From assembly GCF_917563885.1 (NCBI RefSeq), contig NZ_CAKJTG010000002.1:62001-126000 (forward strand): a stretch of DNA of 64,000 nt, written 5' to 3'. Within the stretch, counting starts at the first letter, position 1, and every line of letters starts with the position of its first letter. The notes under the pieces were generated by a model. That model was not told where the DNA came from and made no database searches. It saw only the letters and a program-made list of their open reading frames with translations. This document shows, one piece after another, positions 34,407 to 43,513 of the stretch. The translations under genes and the position numbers were made by a program. This DNA comes from Pseudoneobacillus rhizosphaerae (GTDB lineage: Bacteria > Bacillota > Bacilli > Bacillales > Cytobacillaceae).

Positions 34407-35171
34407 TTAATATTCAATCGTGATGATTGGTGTGCCAACTACAAGGGTAGTCTTAGCGCCCAATCCGTTTGATCTCATAGCTAACTGTAAATTCATTTTG
34501 TAATCTTTTGTTTGAATAGTCTCAGCAAATAATGGCGAAGAGGCCGAAATGGAAACAAACGCAGATTCATGAAGTGATTCTATCTCTTTAGCTTCGAAGG
34601 CTTTTAGCCAGTGATTTACTTCTGTTTCGCTCAAAGACGTATCAATCTTATCACTGATATCTGCCTTCATACAAGAGAAACTTGTTGGATTTCCGCGAAA
34701 TATGGCGGATAATCTCGTATTCCATTTATTCTGAAAAAAGACACTCGTCTGCTCGTTCCATTTTGTTCCTTTTACCTCATATACGAGATACGAATGAAAT
34801 TGTTCATTTGTGAGGGTAGCCATAATTTGAATGGTTTCATTTATTTCGTTGGAAGTTTGTGTGGCAATGGCCTCCCATTTACCATTGTCCTGATGAATAG
34901 TCCAGTCCCAATTAGGGAAATCTTTCATTAGCTTTGCTTGGTATCGTTGCACGTCTTCGTTATTTGTAAAAGAAGCAAGATGTTCACGAGAATGAACAGC
35001 CCATTCTTGAATAGAAACCTGTTCCTTATCCAGAACCGAAGCGATTGTCATAAGCTCATTACTACTATTTTCCTTATCGCCCATACTCGCAATAATCGTT
35101 CTATTCCCAAATTGCAAAAAAACAAAACCAACAACACCTAAAATCACTAACAAAACAACCGTTCTCTTCAT
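34407..35171 (-). CDS. ywmB: YwmB-family protein
   Basis: 254 residues. An N-terminal signal or anchor (about 3-20, VVLLVILGVVGFVFLQF) is followed by a soluble domain with TIQIMATLTNEQFHSYLVYEVKG and GNPTSFSCMKADISD, typical of the YwmB family. The family is annotated as TATA-box-binding-like from structural resemblance; its role is unknown and the protein should be outside the membrane. Placement directly upstream of murA is conserved in Bacillus. GGGGAGAG precedes the ATG. Confidence 0.85.
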   Translation of the reverse strand: MKRTVVLLVILGVVGFVFLQFGNRTIIASMGDKENSSNELMTIASVLDKEQVSIQEWAVHSREHLASFTNNEDVQRYQAKLMKDFPNWDWTIHQDNGKWEAIATQTSNEINETIQIMATLTNEQFHSYLVYEVKGTKWNEQTSVFFQNKWNTRLSAIFRGNPTSFSCMKADISDKIDTSLSETEVNHWLKAFEAKEIESLHESAFVSISASSPLFAETIQTKDYKMNLQLAMRSNGLGAKTTLVVGTPIITIEY

Positions 35172-35256
35172 CTCTAATCACTCTCCCCTTACTACCATTC
35201 TTTCCAAGGATAGAGAGAGCATACATGGGAATTCTCGTCACTTTATGACAAAAACT

Positions 35257-35351
35257 TTACCGCTTTAAAGGGCTGGGGGACTGTCCCCACTCACGGTACA
35301 GCTTTAAAGCACCGAGGGACTGTCCCCACTCACGGTGATGTGGTAAAGCGG
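35257..35351. repeat. REP-like palindromes, two units, upstream of the RAYT gene
   Basis: Cores GGGGGACTGTCCCC (about 35276) and GAGGGACTGTCCCC (about 35314) have CGCTTTAAAG and GCTTTAAAGC linkers. They lie 150 bp before the transposase gene, in the 328-bp gap between divergent ywmB and RAYT. Confidence 0.88.
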
Positions 35352-35499
35352 ATGGACAATTAATTTATTCCCTTATACATATTACTTAAATGAGTTGGTT
35401 TAGGAAACATGTATGAAGTCCTATTTTTTGTTTTTTTTGAAGGGATTTTGTTTTGGTGGTCGAATATTTGGAGTGAATAGAATTTAAGGAGGTTTTTTT

Positions 35500-36063
35500 A
35501 TGCCAAGAAAACATCGAGCTTGGTTTCCTGGTGCAATGTACCATGTCACATGTAGAGGTAATAAACAAGCAACTATTTTCGATGATCGAAAGGACCATCA
35601 AAAATACTTAACACTCATCGCAGAATCGAAAGAATTATACCCTTTTTCACTCCATGCCTACTGTCTTATGTGTAATCACGTTCATCTCCTCATTGAAACT
35701 CACAAAAATCCACTCACAGACATCATGAGATATATTAATACTAAGTATGCCATGTATTTTAATAATCGTTATGAGGTGAATGGGCATGTTTTTCAAGGGC
35801 GCTATGACGCAAAAATGATAGAAGATCGCAGCTATTTCCTTAATGCAAATAGGTATATTCATCTAAATCCTCTTGAAGCTAACATCGTTACAAAGCTAGA
35901 AGATTATCCATGGAGTAGTTATACTTCCTACTTTTCCTCCCTATCCAATCCTTTAGTAACCTCAGTAAAAATACTTTCTCAATTTCAAGAGCCACAGTTA
36001 GAAAATTACCTTGCGTTTTTGTTTGCTCCAAATCCTAAAAAGGAGGAAATCCCATGTCGGTAG
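35500..36063 (+). CDS. REP-associated tyrosine transposase (RAYT, Y1_Tnp family)
   Basis: 187 residues. This HUH single-strand DNA transposase relative of IS200/IS605 TnpA begins RAWFPGAMYHVTCRGN and has the metal-binding HVH at residues 60-62 (MCNHVHLLIE). A conserved tail FLNANRYIHLNPLEANIV contains the candidate catalytic Tyr119, followed by YPWSSYTSY. No IS ends were found; instead REP-like palindromes lie 150 bp upstream and 20 bp beyond the following gene, as expected for a RAYT, a domesticated single-copy transposase that handles REP hairpins. AAGGAGG precedes the ATG. The stop overlaps the comM start by 10 bases. Activity on these palindromes is inferred. Confidence 0.9.
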   Translation: MPRKHRAWFPGAMYHVTCRGNKQATIFDDRKDHQKYLTLIAESKELYPFSLHAYCLMCNHVHLLIETHKNPLTDIMRYINTKYAMYFNNRYEVNGHVFQGRYDAKMIEDRSYFLNANRYIHLNPLEANIVTKLEDYPWSSYTSYFSSLSNPLVTSVKILSQFQEPQLENYLAFLFAPNPKKEEIPCR

Positions 36064-37571
36064 TCATGAAAAGTATCGGCTTGCGTGGAATGACTGGGTA
36101 TATTGTTCATGTAGAAGTGAAGGCAATCAATGGTTTAGGATCATTTACAATTGTTGGTTTGCCAGACCTGTCTGTTAAGGAATCGAAACAAAGAGTGATG
36201 GCAACATTATTTTCACTTAAAAATTCAAACTTACATGAAAAGAAAATCTTCGTAAACCTTTCTCCATCTGAGCAAAAAAAGAATGGCCCGTTTTTTGATT
36301 TAGCCATGGCGATTGGTATTGTAATTGAATTAGGGCTGTACCCCATAAACCCTCCAATTGATACTGCCTATTTAGGTGCTTTATCGCTTGACGGCACAAT
36401 CCAACCAATTGAAGGAATTCTACCTGCTCTCTTGGCGGCTAAACAACTTGGCATAAAAAAGATCATTTGCCCTTCCCATCCAAGCTTGGCTGGCTTTGAA
36501 CTAAATGGTGTCGAAATTATTTTTGTATCAAACTTTGAAGAAACCATTCAAATTCTTTCTGGAGAAAAAATAGACCAGAGACCAATATTACCTTTATCCA
36601 ATAATAATGAAGGATTTCTTACCGAAAACAGACAACAATTAGATTTTTCTTCTATTATAGGTCACGTTAATACAAAGCGAGCGTTAGAAATTGCAGCTGC
36701 AGGTGGTCATAATGTCTTAATGTTTGGACCACCTGGTTGTGGAAAAAGTTTATTAGCTGAAAATTTCTCTACCATTCTCCCTCCACTTACCCCAGAACAA
36801 AGGCTTGAGGTATTAAGCCTTTATCAATTAGCAGCTGTATCGGCAGAACCTGCTTTAACTACACCACCATTTAGGCAGCCACATCATTCATCCTCTGCGG
36901 TGTCACTAATTGGGGGAGGATCAAATCCAAAACCTGGAGAAATATCCTTAGCACATAATGGTGTTTTATTTCTAGATGAAATGGCAGAGTTCACAAAAAA
37001 AGCGTTAGATATGTTAAGGCAGCCGTTAGAAAGTGGGAAAGTAACGATTAGTCGAGCACTCTCCACTGTTTCTTATCCAGCTAGATTTATATTAATAGCA
37101 GCATTAAATCCCTGCCCATGTGGCTATAGAAATTCATTAAATCAGTTTTGTTTGTGTACACCGAAACAAATCCTTGCTTATCGGCGGAAAATTTCTGGCC
37201 CCATCTTGGACCGATTAGATATTTTTCTACAAATGAAATCTGTTGATTTAGAAAAAGAAAGGACGAAAACCCAAGAAAGTTCTAATAGCATTAAAAAACG
37301 CGTCATAAAGGCGCGTGAAAGACAATTCCAGCGCTATGGACACCATGCACTCAACTCCTACATTTCGAGCGAAAGGCTTCTTGAAACTTCCCCCATTAGC
37401 AAAAAACAAGAAAGAGATTTACAAAAATTCGCCATGAATCATCATCTAAGCACCCGAGCTCAAATAAAAATATTAAGAGTAGCACGAACCATATCAGATC
37501 TTGCAAACGAAAATAACATCACAAACCAATCCATCCAAGAAGCCATCCAACTAAGACTAACCGAATTCTAA
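36054..37571 (+). CDS. comM: ComM/YifB-family AAA+ ATPase (Mg-chelatase-like)
   Basis: 505 residues. The N-terminal Lon-like domain (about 1-170) has FTIVGLPDLSVKESKQRV. The AAA+ core has Walker A FGPPGCGKS (about 224) and Walker B LFLDEMAEF (about 305), a Cys-rich NPCPCGYRNSLNQFCLC motif (about 352), and the arginine-finger region RRKISGPILDRLDI. ComM is a hexameric branch-migration helicase that helps integrate DNA in natural transformation where studied (Gram-negatives). AGGAGG lies eight bases before the ATG inside the RAYT gene, so the two are cotranscribed. B. subtilis 168 lacks a comparable neighbour at this locus. Confidence 0.93.
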   Translation: MSVVMKSIGLRGMTGYIVHVEVKAINGLGSFTIVGLPDLSVKESKQRVMATLFSLKNSNLHEKKIFVNLSPSEQKKNGPFFDLAMAIGIVIELGLYPINPPIDTAYLGALSLDGTIQPIEGILPALLAAKQLGIKKIICPSHPSLAGFELNGVEIIFVSNFEETIQILSGEKIDQRPILPLSNNNEGFLTENRQQLDFSSIIGHVNTKRALEIAAAGGHNVLMFGPPGCGKSLLAENFSTILPPLTPEQRLEVLSLYQLAAVSAEPALTTPPFRQPHHSSSAVSLIGGGSNPKPGEISLAHNGVLFLDEMAEFTKKALDMLRQPLESGKVTISRALSTVSYPARFILIAALNPCPCGYRNSLNQFCLCTPKQILAYRRKISGPILDRLDIFLQMKSVDLEKERTKTQESSNSIKKRVIKARERQFQRYGHHALNSYISSERLLETSPISKKQERDLQKFAMNHHLSTRAQIKILRVARTISDLANENNITNQSIQEAIQLRLTEF

Positions 37572-37582
37572 AAATCCCCAAC

Positions 37583-37792
37583 GCTTTAAAGCTGCACAGC
37601 ACTCGGGGACAGTCCCTCACTGCTTTAACGCGGTACAACACTCGGGGACTGTCCCTCACTGCTTTAACGCTGCACAGCACTCGGGGACTGTCCCTCACTG
37701 CTTTAACGCGGTACAACACTCGGGGACTGTCCCCCACTGCTTTAACGCGGTACAACACTCGGGGACTGTCCCCCATCCCTTTAAAGCACTAA
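37583..37792. repeat. REP-like array, five units at exact 39-bp period
   Basis: CGGGGAC starts about 37604, 37643, 37682, 37721 and 37760, with near-identical linkers (TGCTTTAACGCGGTACAACACT or GCTGCACAGCACT forms). The array lies between the convergent comM and ywzB stops and is the densest REP cluster in the window. Confidence 0.95.
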
Positions 37793-38043
37793 ACCAACAC
37801 TACTATCTCCAGGATAAGGGGTAGCTGGCGTGACCAGAGTAGGTAGTCTAGTAAGAAGTTGCTTACTAATGATCCGAGTGCGATGGATAGTAGTATGTAT
37901 AGTACTCTTGACTGATTGATTTTGTTTGGTTTTAGTAGCTTGTCTAGACGGATGGCTTGGAGTGCCCACCACGAAAGTGCAATACAAATTAAATTTATGA
38001 AAATGCTCATTAATGAATTTGATCCTACTATTGAAGGTATCAT
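37789..38043 (-). CDS. ywzB: YwzB-type DUF1146 membrane protein
   Basis: 84 residues. The DUF1146 signature is clear: WALQAIRLDKLLK (about 26-38) and SIALGSLVSNFLLDYLLWSRQLP (about 53-75). Two membrane segments are visible. The family is conserved near the ATP synthase and murA genes in Bacillus; its function is unknown. The nearest ribosome site (GGAGG) is 16 bases from the ATG at 38043, so the start could also be the ATG at 38010. The stop lies at the edge of the REP array. Confidence 0.85.
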   Translation of the reverse strand: MIPSIVGSNSLMSIFINLICIALSWWALQAIRLDKLLKPNKINQSRVLYILLSIALGSLVSNFLLDYLLWSRQLPLILEIVVLV

Positions 38044-38097
38044 AATATTGTTAACCCAGCCTCCACTCTCTCTTATATAATCATTATTTTATCACAT

Positions 38098-38129
38098 AAA
38101 AAAAGGAAGGAGCCCCTATCTCCTTCCTT
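38098..38129 (-). terminator. Intrinsic terminator of the nuo operon
   Basis: The stem GGAAGGAG/CTCCTTCC has a 7-nt loop and TTTTTTT on the minus strand. It lies about 100 bases past the nuoN stop. Confidence 0.85.
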
Positions 38130-38232
38130 CCCAAAACCAAAAACTATTTAATATGCCAGAACCGTACCCAGCATATTTATATATATCCCCTTTGAATAGA
38201 CCTTCCATTTCTCCCATTAAAGCCAAAAACGA

Positions 38233-39753
38233 TTACTGTAAAAAGTCCTTAAACTGCATAAAATTATCGTGTAAGAAGTCAAATGCGATGTTAGGTAAGA
38301 TACCTAATGCAATCGTTCCAACGACACTTCCGATTAAAACAACCAATAACGCCACTGGGATGTTAAATTTGCTATCATCAGCAGCTGGACGGAAGAACAT
38401 TTGTGTCATGATGCCAAAATAATAGAAATAAGAAACTACTGAAGTTGCAATCAAGATCGATGCTAACACGTAATGAGCTGGTTCTGTTGCAAAGGCACCC
38501 ATGAAAATGTTTAATTTTCCGATGAAGCCTGCTGTTCCAGGAATCCCTGCTAATGAAAGAATTAACACCGCAAATGTCACGGCTAAAATCGGAGCGCGAC
38601 GGTAAAGACCTGCATACGCACTGATATCGTCTGAGCCCGCTTTTGCGCCAACTAATTGGATAATCGCGAATGCTCCAACGTTCATGAACAAATACGCTAA
38701 TAAGTAAAACCAAATAGCATCAAAAGTGAAATAGCTCATGCTTGTGAATGCTACTAAAATATAACCTGCATGGGCAATACTTGAGTAAGCAAACATTCTT
38801 TTAATATTGCGCTGGCGCAACGCGATGACATTTCCGATTATCATCGTTGCTCCTGCTAAGAAGCCGATATAATCTTGTAAATGTAACAACATCGGTAACG
38901 CATCTTGTGCTCCAGTTGCTGGCACAGAGCCGAATATGGATACAAAAATCCGGACAATAATCACAAATCCAGCTGTTTTAGAAACAATGCTTAGGAAAGC
39001 TGTTACAGGTGTTGGTGCTCCTTCATATACATCCGGTGCCCACATATGGAAAGGCGCTGTTGCAAGCTTGAAGGAAAGTCCCACTAATGTCATGAAAAAC
39101 GCAATCGCTAGTAAATAAAGCTGATTCTGCGAACCTCCCATGGTCATTAACGTACCTGACATATCTTTAATATTCGTTGTTCCTGTTAAACCGTAAATAT
39201 AACTTAATCCGAATAGCGTGATTGCGGTTGAAATTCCACCGTTGATCACATATTTCATCGCAGATTCGTTCGACTTCTTGTTGCGCTTCGTAACTCCTAC
39301 TAAAACCCAAGAAGAAATTGTTAATAATTCTAAACCAATAAATAACGTGATTAAGTCACCTGAAGAAGCCATAAACATTGCTCCAAGCAACGCTGTTAAA
39401 AATAAGTAATAAAATTCTCCTGCAAATTCTGCCAAGCCATCTTTTTTCTCAAAGCTAATCGCCAATAATAAAACAAATAGCGAGCCGATTAAGAGAATAA
39501 ATTTAAATGCTTTCGCAAAAGAATCCAGTCGGAAGGTATCAAACAGGATGGATGTTACAGGCTCGTCAATGAAACCTGCAAGCGAAACTGTCGCTGCTGC
39601 AATCCCTGCAACCCCAATCCAACCTAGAATTTTACGATCCATCGACTTTGGCATAAATAAATCTAATATTGATAATAATGTCGCTACACCTAGGATGATG
39701 AACTCAGGTGTCATGATGCTCCATTTAAAGTCTAGTAATTGCTCAAGCTCCAT
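38233..39753 (-). CDS. nuoN: NADH-quinone oxidoreductase subunit N
   Basis: 506 residues, about 14 membrane helices. It is an antiporter-like proton-pumping subunit of complex I, homologous to MrpD. Family signatures include LITLFIGLELLTISSWVLVG (about 127-146, with the conserved Glu) and KLATAPFHMWAPDVYEGAPTPVTAFLS (about 236-262, with the conserved Lys and His). It is the last gene of the operon, six bases after nuoM. Confidence 0.95.
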   Translation of the reverse strand: MELEQLLDFKWSIMTPEFIILGVATLLSILDLFMPKSMDRKILGWIGVAGIAAATVSLAGFIDEPVTSILFDTFRLDSFAKAFKFILLIGSLFVLLLAISFEKKDGLAEFAGEFYYLFLTALLGAMFMASSGDLITLFIGLELLTISSWVLVGVTKRNKKSNESAMKYVINGGISTAITLFGLSYIYGLTGTTNIKDMSGTLMTMGGSQNQLYLLAIAFFMTLVGLSFKLATAPFHMWAPDVYEGAPTPVTAFLSIVSKTAGFVIIVRIFVSIFGSVPATGAQDALPMLLHLQDYIGFLAGATMIIGNVIALRQRNIKRMFAYSSIAHAGYILVAFTSMSYFTFDAIWFYLLAYLFMNVGAFAIIQLVGAKAGSDDISAYAGLYRRAPILAVTFAVLILSLAGIPGTAGFIGKLNIFMGAFATEPAHYVLASILIATSVVSYFYYFGIMTQMFFRPAADDSKFNIPVALLVVLIGSVVGTIALGILPNIAFDFLHDNFMQFKDFLQ

Positions 39754-39759
39754 CCTTCA

Positions 39760-41280
39760 TCACCCTCCTAACCCTAGCATAATTGCATCTAATGTCGTTT
39801 TAAGCGGTTCGCTTAACACACTTGGATAGACACCAATTAATACAATCAATGCCATTAACGTGATAACTGGTACCCATTCTACTTTTCTCAAATCTGTAAT
39901 CCCAGTAAACTCGCGGTGTGATTTTCCGAATGTAATCCCTAATACGGCACGTAATAAATAGACGGCTGTCATAATAATCCCAATCGCTCCAACCGCGGCA
40001 ACCCATGGCATCTCTTCAAATAATCCTAAGAACGCCATAAATTCACTGACAAATCCAGACATACCTGGCAAACCAAGTGAAGCCATTGCGCCAGCTAGTA
40101 AAAATCCAGCCGCAATCGGCATTCCTTTTGCGATTCCACCAAGGTTCTCTAATAATGTTGTATCTGTGCGCTCATAGAACACACTAACAAGGAAGAACAA
40201 TAAAGCGGAAATTAAACCGTGAGAAACGACTTGGAAAATCGCTCCTTGAATTCCTGCCTCGTTCATCGCACCAAGTCCGATTAACACGATTCCCATGTGA
40301 GAAATCGACGAGTACGCTAACACCATTTTGAAATCCTTCTGAACAAATGCTAAAAATGCACCATATAAAAGGTTGATAACTCCTAAAATAGCTAGCAACA
40401 GTCCTAATGTTTTAAATTGTTCTGGAAAAATTCCCATCCCAAATCGGATTAAACCGAAGGCACCAATTTTTAAAAGAATACCAGAGTGCAGCATTACAAT
40501 CGATGGTGGTGCTTGAACGTGAACGCGTAGCATCCATGTATGCAATGGGAAAATAGGTAGCTTAACGCCAAAGGCTACAAGTAAGGCAAAAAGTAAGCCA
40601 AATTTCATTGTATCTGAGATTGGCGCCATCATTTGTTGATCTGGATTATTCACGATTTGCGCCAGTACATCAATATTTGATGTTCCAGTGCGAGCGAATA
40701 ACACCATAATCACAATTAATAGAACCGCAGAACCTAATCCGTTATAGATTAAGAAGCTATAAGCTGCTCTTTCTTTTTCAAAATAACCCCATTTTCCGAT
40801 TAAGAAGAACATTGGGATTAACGTAATCTCAAAGAATATAAAGAATAGAATTAAGTTTTCAGCAGCAAATACTCCAAGCATCCCTACTTCTAAAAGTAAG
40901 AACAGCATAAAGTAGCCTTTCCATTCTTTTTTAATATGAATAGACGCCACTGCAGCAAGCGTTGCAATGATCGAGGTTAATAACACCATAATCATTGAAA
41001 AGCCATCTAGACCTAATTCGTAATGTACCGCAAAGAAGTTTTTATCCATTTCTCCGAAGCCGCCAAATTGAATCCAATGCTTCATTACCGAGAAATCCTC
41101 TAAGCTTTTTCCAGCTAGATAATGGAAGTAAACAGCCAGTGACAATAATAACGTTGGTAATGTTGCTAAAAAGCCCACTAGCTTAATTGTTTTTTCCTGT
41201 GTGTTAGGAATAAACGCTAACACGACCATACCTAAAACAGGGAAGAATACTAATAAGGTTAGAACGTATGAAAGATCCAT
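39760..41280 (-). CDS. nuoM: NADH-quinone oxidoreductase subunit M
   Basis: 506 residues, about 14 membrane helices. It is the middle antiporter-like subunit. LFFIFFEITLIPMFFLIGKWG (about 139-159) holds the functional Glu, and GVKLPIFPLHTWMLRVHVQAPPS (about 237) has the lysine/histidine proton path. HVQAPPSIVML takes the place of the usual HxEAPxxGSV-type segment. It lies one base after nuoL, so the genes are tightly coupled. Confidence 0.95.
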   Translation of the reverse strand: MDLSYVLTLLVFFPVLGMVVLAFIPNTQEKTIKLVGFLATLPTLLLSLAVYFHYLAGKSLEDFSVMKHWIQFGGFGEMDKNFFAVHYELGLDGFSMIMVLLTSIIATLAAVASIHIKKEWKGYFMLFLLLEVGMLGVFAAENLILFFIFFEITLIPMFFLIGKWGYFEKERAAYSFLIYNGLGSAVLLIVIMVLFARTGTSNIDVLAQIVNNPDQQMMAPISDTMKFGLLFALLVAFGVKLPIFPLHTWMLRVHVQAPPSIVMLHSGILLKIGAFGLIRFGMGIFPEQFKTLGLLLAILGVINLLYGAFLAFVQKDFKMVLAYSSISHMGIVLIGLGAMNEAGIQGAIFQVVSHGLISALLFFLVSVFYERTDTTLLENLGGIAKGMPIAAGFLLAGAMASLGLPGMSGFVSEFMAFLGLFEEMPWVAAVGAIGIIMTAVYLLRAVLGITFGKSHREFTGITDLRKVEWVPVITLMALIVLIGVYPSVLSEPLKTTLDAIMLGLGG

Positions 41281-41281
41281 T

Positions 41282-43138
41282 TTATAAGTACCCTCCTGTC
41301 AATGCAAAGATGACCATAAGAATCGCTAGTCCAATAAAGGCAACCGCACTATACGTTTGCACCTGACCTGTTTGAAGCTTCGCGCCAAGACGACCAAGAG
41401 TCTGAACAAACGCCGTTACACCTAGCACAATTCCTTCTACTAAATACGTATCAATATAACGAAGGAAATGACTGAAGCCTTTCGTTACTTTTACAATCGT
41501 CATCGAATAAAACTCGTCAATATAATATTTGTTATACAAGACTTTATAAAGTGTTTGAGCTCCAAGCCAATTTCGAGAAAGTGATTTCTTTCCGTAGATT
41601 AACCAAGAAAGATAAATCCCTGCTAACGAAACAACTGTCGCTACAATCATAATCCACGCTGGACCTTCAACATGACCATGGCCTAACGCTTCATTTCCTT
41701 CCACTAACCAGTCTCCAAGGAAAGTACCGAACCAAGGTGTGTTCACATAACCAGACACAACCGCCAATACAGCTAGGACGATCATTGGTAAGGTCATTAA
41801 ACTTGGTGATTCGTGGACATTCTTCATTTCACTACGAGACTTGCCCGTAAACACCATGAAGAATAATCGGAACATATAAAATGCTGTAAAGAAAGCCGCA
41901 ATGACTGCTAACAAGAACAGTATTGGATGGCCACCTTCCCAAGCGGCAATTAAAATTTCATCTTTGGAAAAGAAACCTGAGAATAATGGTACTCCACTAA
42001 TCGCTAATGTTCCGATTAAAAATAACGGCCCAGTGACGCGAAGCTTTTTCCATAATCCGCCCATTTCTTCAATGTTTTGCGTATGAACCGCATGAATCAC
42101 ACTACCAGCAGCTAAGAATAGCAATGCTTTAAAGAATGCATGTGTCATTAAGTGGAACACACCGGCAACATAACCAGCAGAACCTAGTGCTAACATCATG
42201 TAACCAAGCTGACTGACGGTTGAATACGCCAAGACCCGCTTGATGTCCGTTTGTACTAAACCGATACTTGCTGCAAAAATGGCTGTAATCGCACCGATGA
42301 CCGCAATCGTCGTTAACGCCACATCACTCGCTGTAAATAGCGGGAATAACGCCGCAACTAAGTAAACCCCTGCTGCAACCATTGTTGCTGCATGGATTAA
42401 AGCAGAAACTGGTGTCGGACCTTCCATCGCGTCCGGTAACCAAGTGTGTAACGGGAACTGACCGGATTTACCAACCGCCCCGATAAAAATTAAAATTGCT
42501 GTTAAGGTAATCATGCCTTGGGCAACTTCACCTGCTGCTACTGCAGCAAAAATGGCATCATATTCAAAGCTACCAACCTGCCAGAATAATAAAATCATTC
42601 CGATTAACAAGCCGACATCTCCGATACGTGTCATAATAAACGCTTTTTTCGCTGCGGCCTTCGCTTCATCCTTATAAAAATAGAAGCCTATTAATAAGAA
42701 GGAACCGACACCAACAAGCTCCCAGAAGAAGTATGTTTGCAGTAAGTTTGGCGAAAGAACGAGGCCAAGCATCGCAAACGTAAATAATCCTAGGTAAGCG
42801 TAAAAAACTGGAAAGCGCTCTTCGCCGTGCATATACCCTTTGGAATATGTATGTACGAGAAAACTTACGAGCGACACAATTACCAGCATTAATGCATTTA
42901 ATTGATTCACTTCAAAGCCCGCTGTTAATTGAACATCTCCTATTGTGAGCCAAACGCCCTCTTGCTTGTAGGTAGGTGACGAGAATCGCTCAAACAATAC
43001 CAACAAGGAATAGACTAAAGAAGCAAACGTCAGTAGCATACCTACATAAGCGCTTGATTCTTTAAACCGTTTTCCAAATAGAAGAAGGAACAAGAACGAT
43101 AAAAGCGGGAAAAGCGGTATGATCCATGCATTTTCCAT
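41282..43138 (-). CDS. nuoL: NADH-quinone oxidoreductase subunit L
   Basis: 618 residues from the ATG at 43138 (MENAWIIPLFPLLSF, the usual start of the family); GTG codons at 43141 and 43147 are alternatives. It has about 16 membrane helices. It is the distal antiporter-like subunit with the long lateral amphipathic helix near the C-terminus. Motifs: FFWELVGVGSFLLIGF (about 137), GKSGQFPLHTWLPDAMEGPTPVSALIHAATMV (about 224-255), THAFFKALLFLAAGS (about 331). Confidence 0.95.
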   Translation of the reverse strand: MENAWIIPLFPLLSFLFLLLFGKRFKESSAYVGMLLTFASLVYSLLVLFERFSSPTYKQEGVWLTIGDVQLTAGFEVNQLNALMLVIVSLVSFLVHTYSKGYMHGEERFPVFYAYLGLFTFAMLGLVLSPNLLQTYFFWELVGVGSFLLIGFYFYKDEAKAAAKKAFIMTRIGDVGLLIGMILLFWQVGSFEYDAIFAAVAAGEVAQGMITLTAILIFIGAVGKSGQFPLHTWLPDAMEGPTPVSALIHAATMVAAGVYLVAALFPLFTASDVALTTIAVIGAITAIFAASIGLVQTDIKRVLAYSTVSQLGYMMLALGSAGYVAGVFHLMTHAFFKALLFLAAGSVIHAVHTQNIEEMGGLWKKLRVTGPLFLIGTLAISGVPLFSGFFSKDEILIAAWEGGHPILFLLAVIAAFFTAFYMFRLFFMVFTGKSRSEMKNVHESPSLMTLPMIVLAVLAVVSGYVNTPWFGTFLGDWLVEGNEALGHGHVEGPAWIMIVATVVSLAGIYLSWLIYGKKSLSRNWLGAQTLYKVLYNKYYIDEFYSMTIVKVTKGFSHFLRYIDTYLVEGIVLGVTAFVQTLGRLGAKLQTGQVQTYSAVAFIGLAILMVIFALTGGYL

Positions 43139-43198
43139 CACTATCACATTCCCCTTTATTGAACGCGCAAAATCTAAACGCGTCTACTAGAGTTTCTC

Positions 43199-43513
43199 TT
43201 AATTTTTCATAGCATCCATCTCGTCAATATTAACTGACTTCTTATTGCGATAAAGTGCGAATAATATCGCTAACCCAACAGCTGCCTCGGCGGCTGCTAC
43301 CGACATCGCAAATAAAGCAAAGACCTGGCCCGTAATATTTGGCATCATGCCATACTTACTAAATGTAACCAAGTTAATATTAACCGCATTTAGCATCAAT
43401 TCAATCGAAACCAACACAATTACGGTGTTGCGTTTTGTCAAAGCACCGTAAAGTCCGATACAAAATAAAATTAACGCCAAGGATAGAAAGGCTGAAGCTG
43501 GAACTCCACTCAT
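43199..43513 (-). CDS. nuoK: NADH-quinone oxidoreductase subunit K
   Basis: 104 residues, three membrane helices. [17 protein letters not shown] (about 33-49) carries the conserved buried Glu of the E-channel, and a second conserved acid is in [12 protein letters not shown] (about 71-82). It overlaps nuoJ by four bases. Confidence 0.95.
   Translation of the reverse strand: MSGVPASAFLSLALILFCIGLYGALTKRNTVIVLVSIELMLNAVNINLVTFSKYGMMPNITGQVFALFAMSVAAAEAAVGLAILFALYRNKKSVNIDEMDAMKN

Noticed and set aside
35172-37600. A complete IS200/IS605 insertion sequence around the Y1 transposase
   Set aside because: There is no TnpB, no defined element ends and no second copy. The gene is fused by overlap to comM, so it fits a resident RAYT rather than a mobile IS.
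37519-37776. Frame repeating GDSPRVLYRVKAV
   Set aside because: It is a translation of the 39-bp palindrome array (39 is divisible by three, so it stays open). It has no ribosome site.
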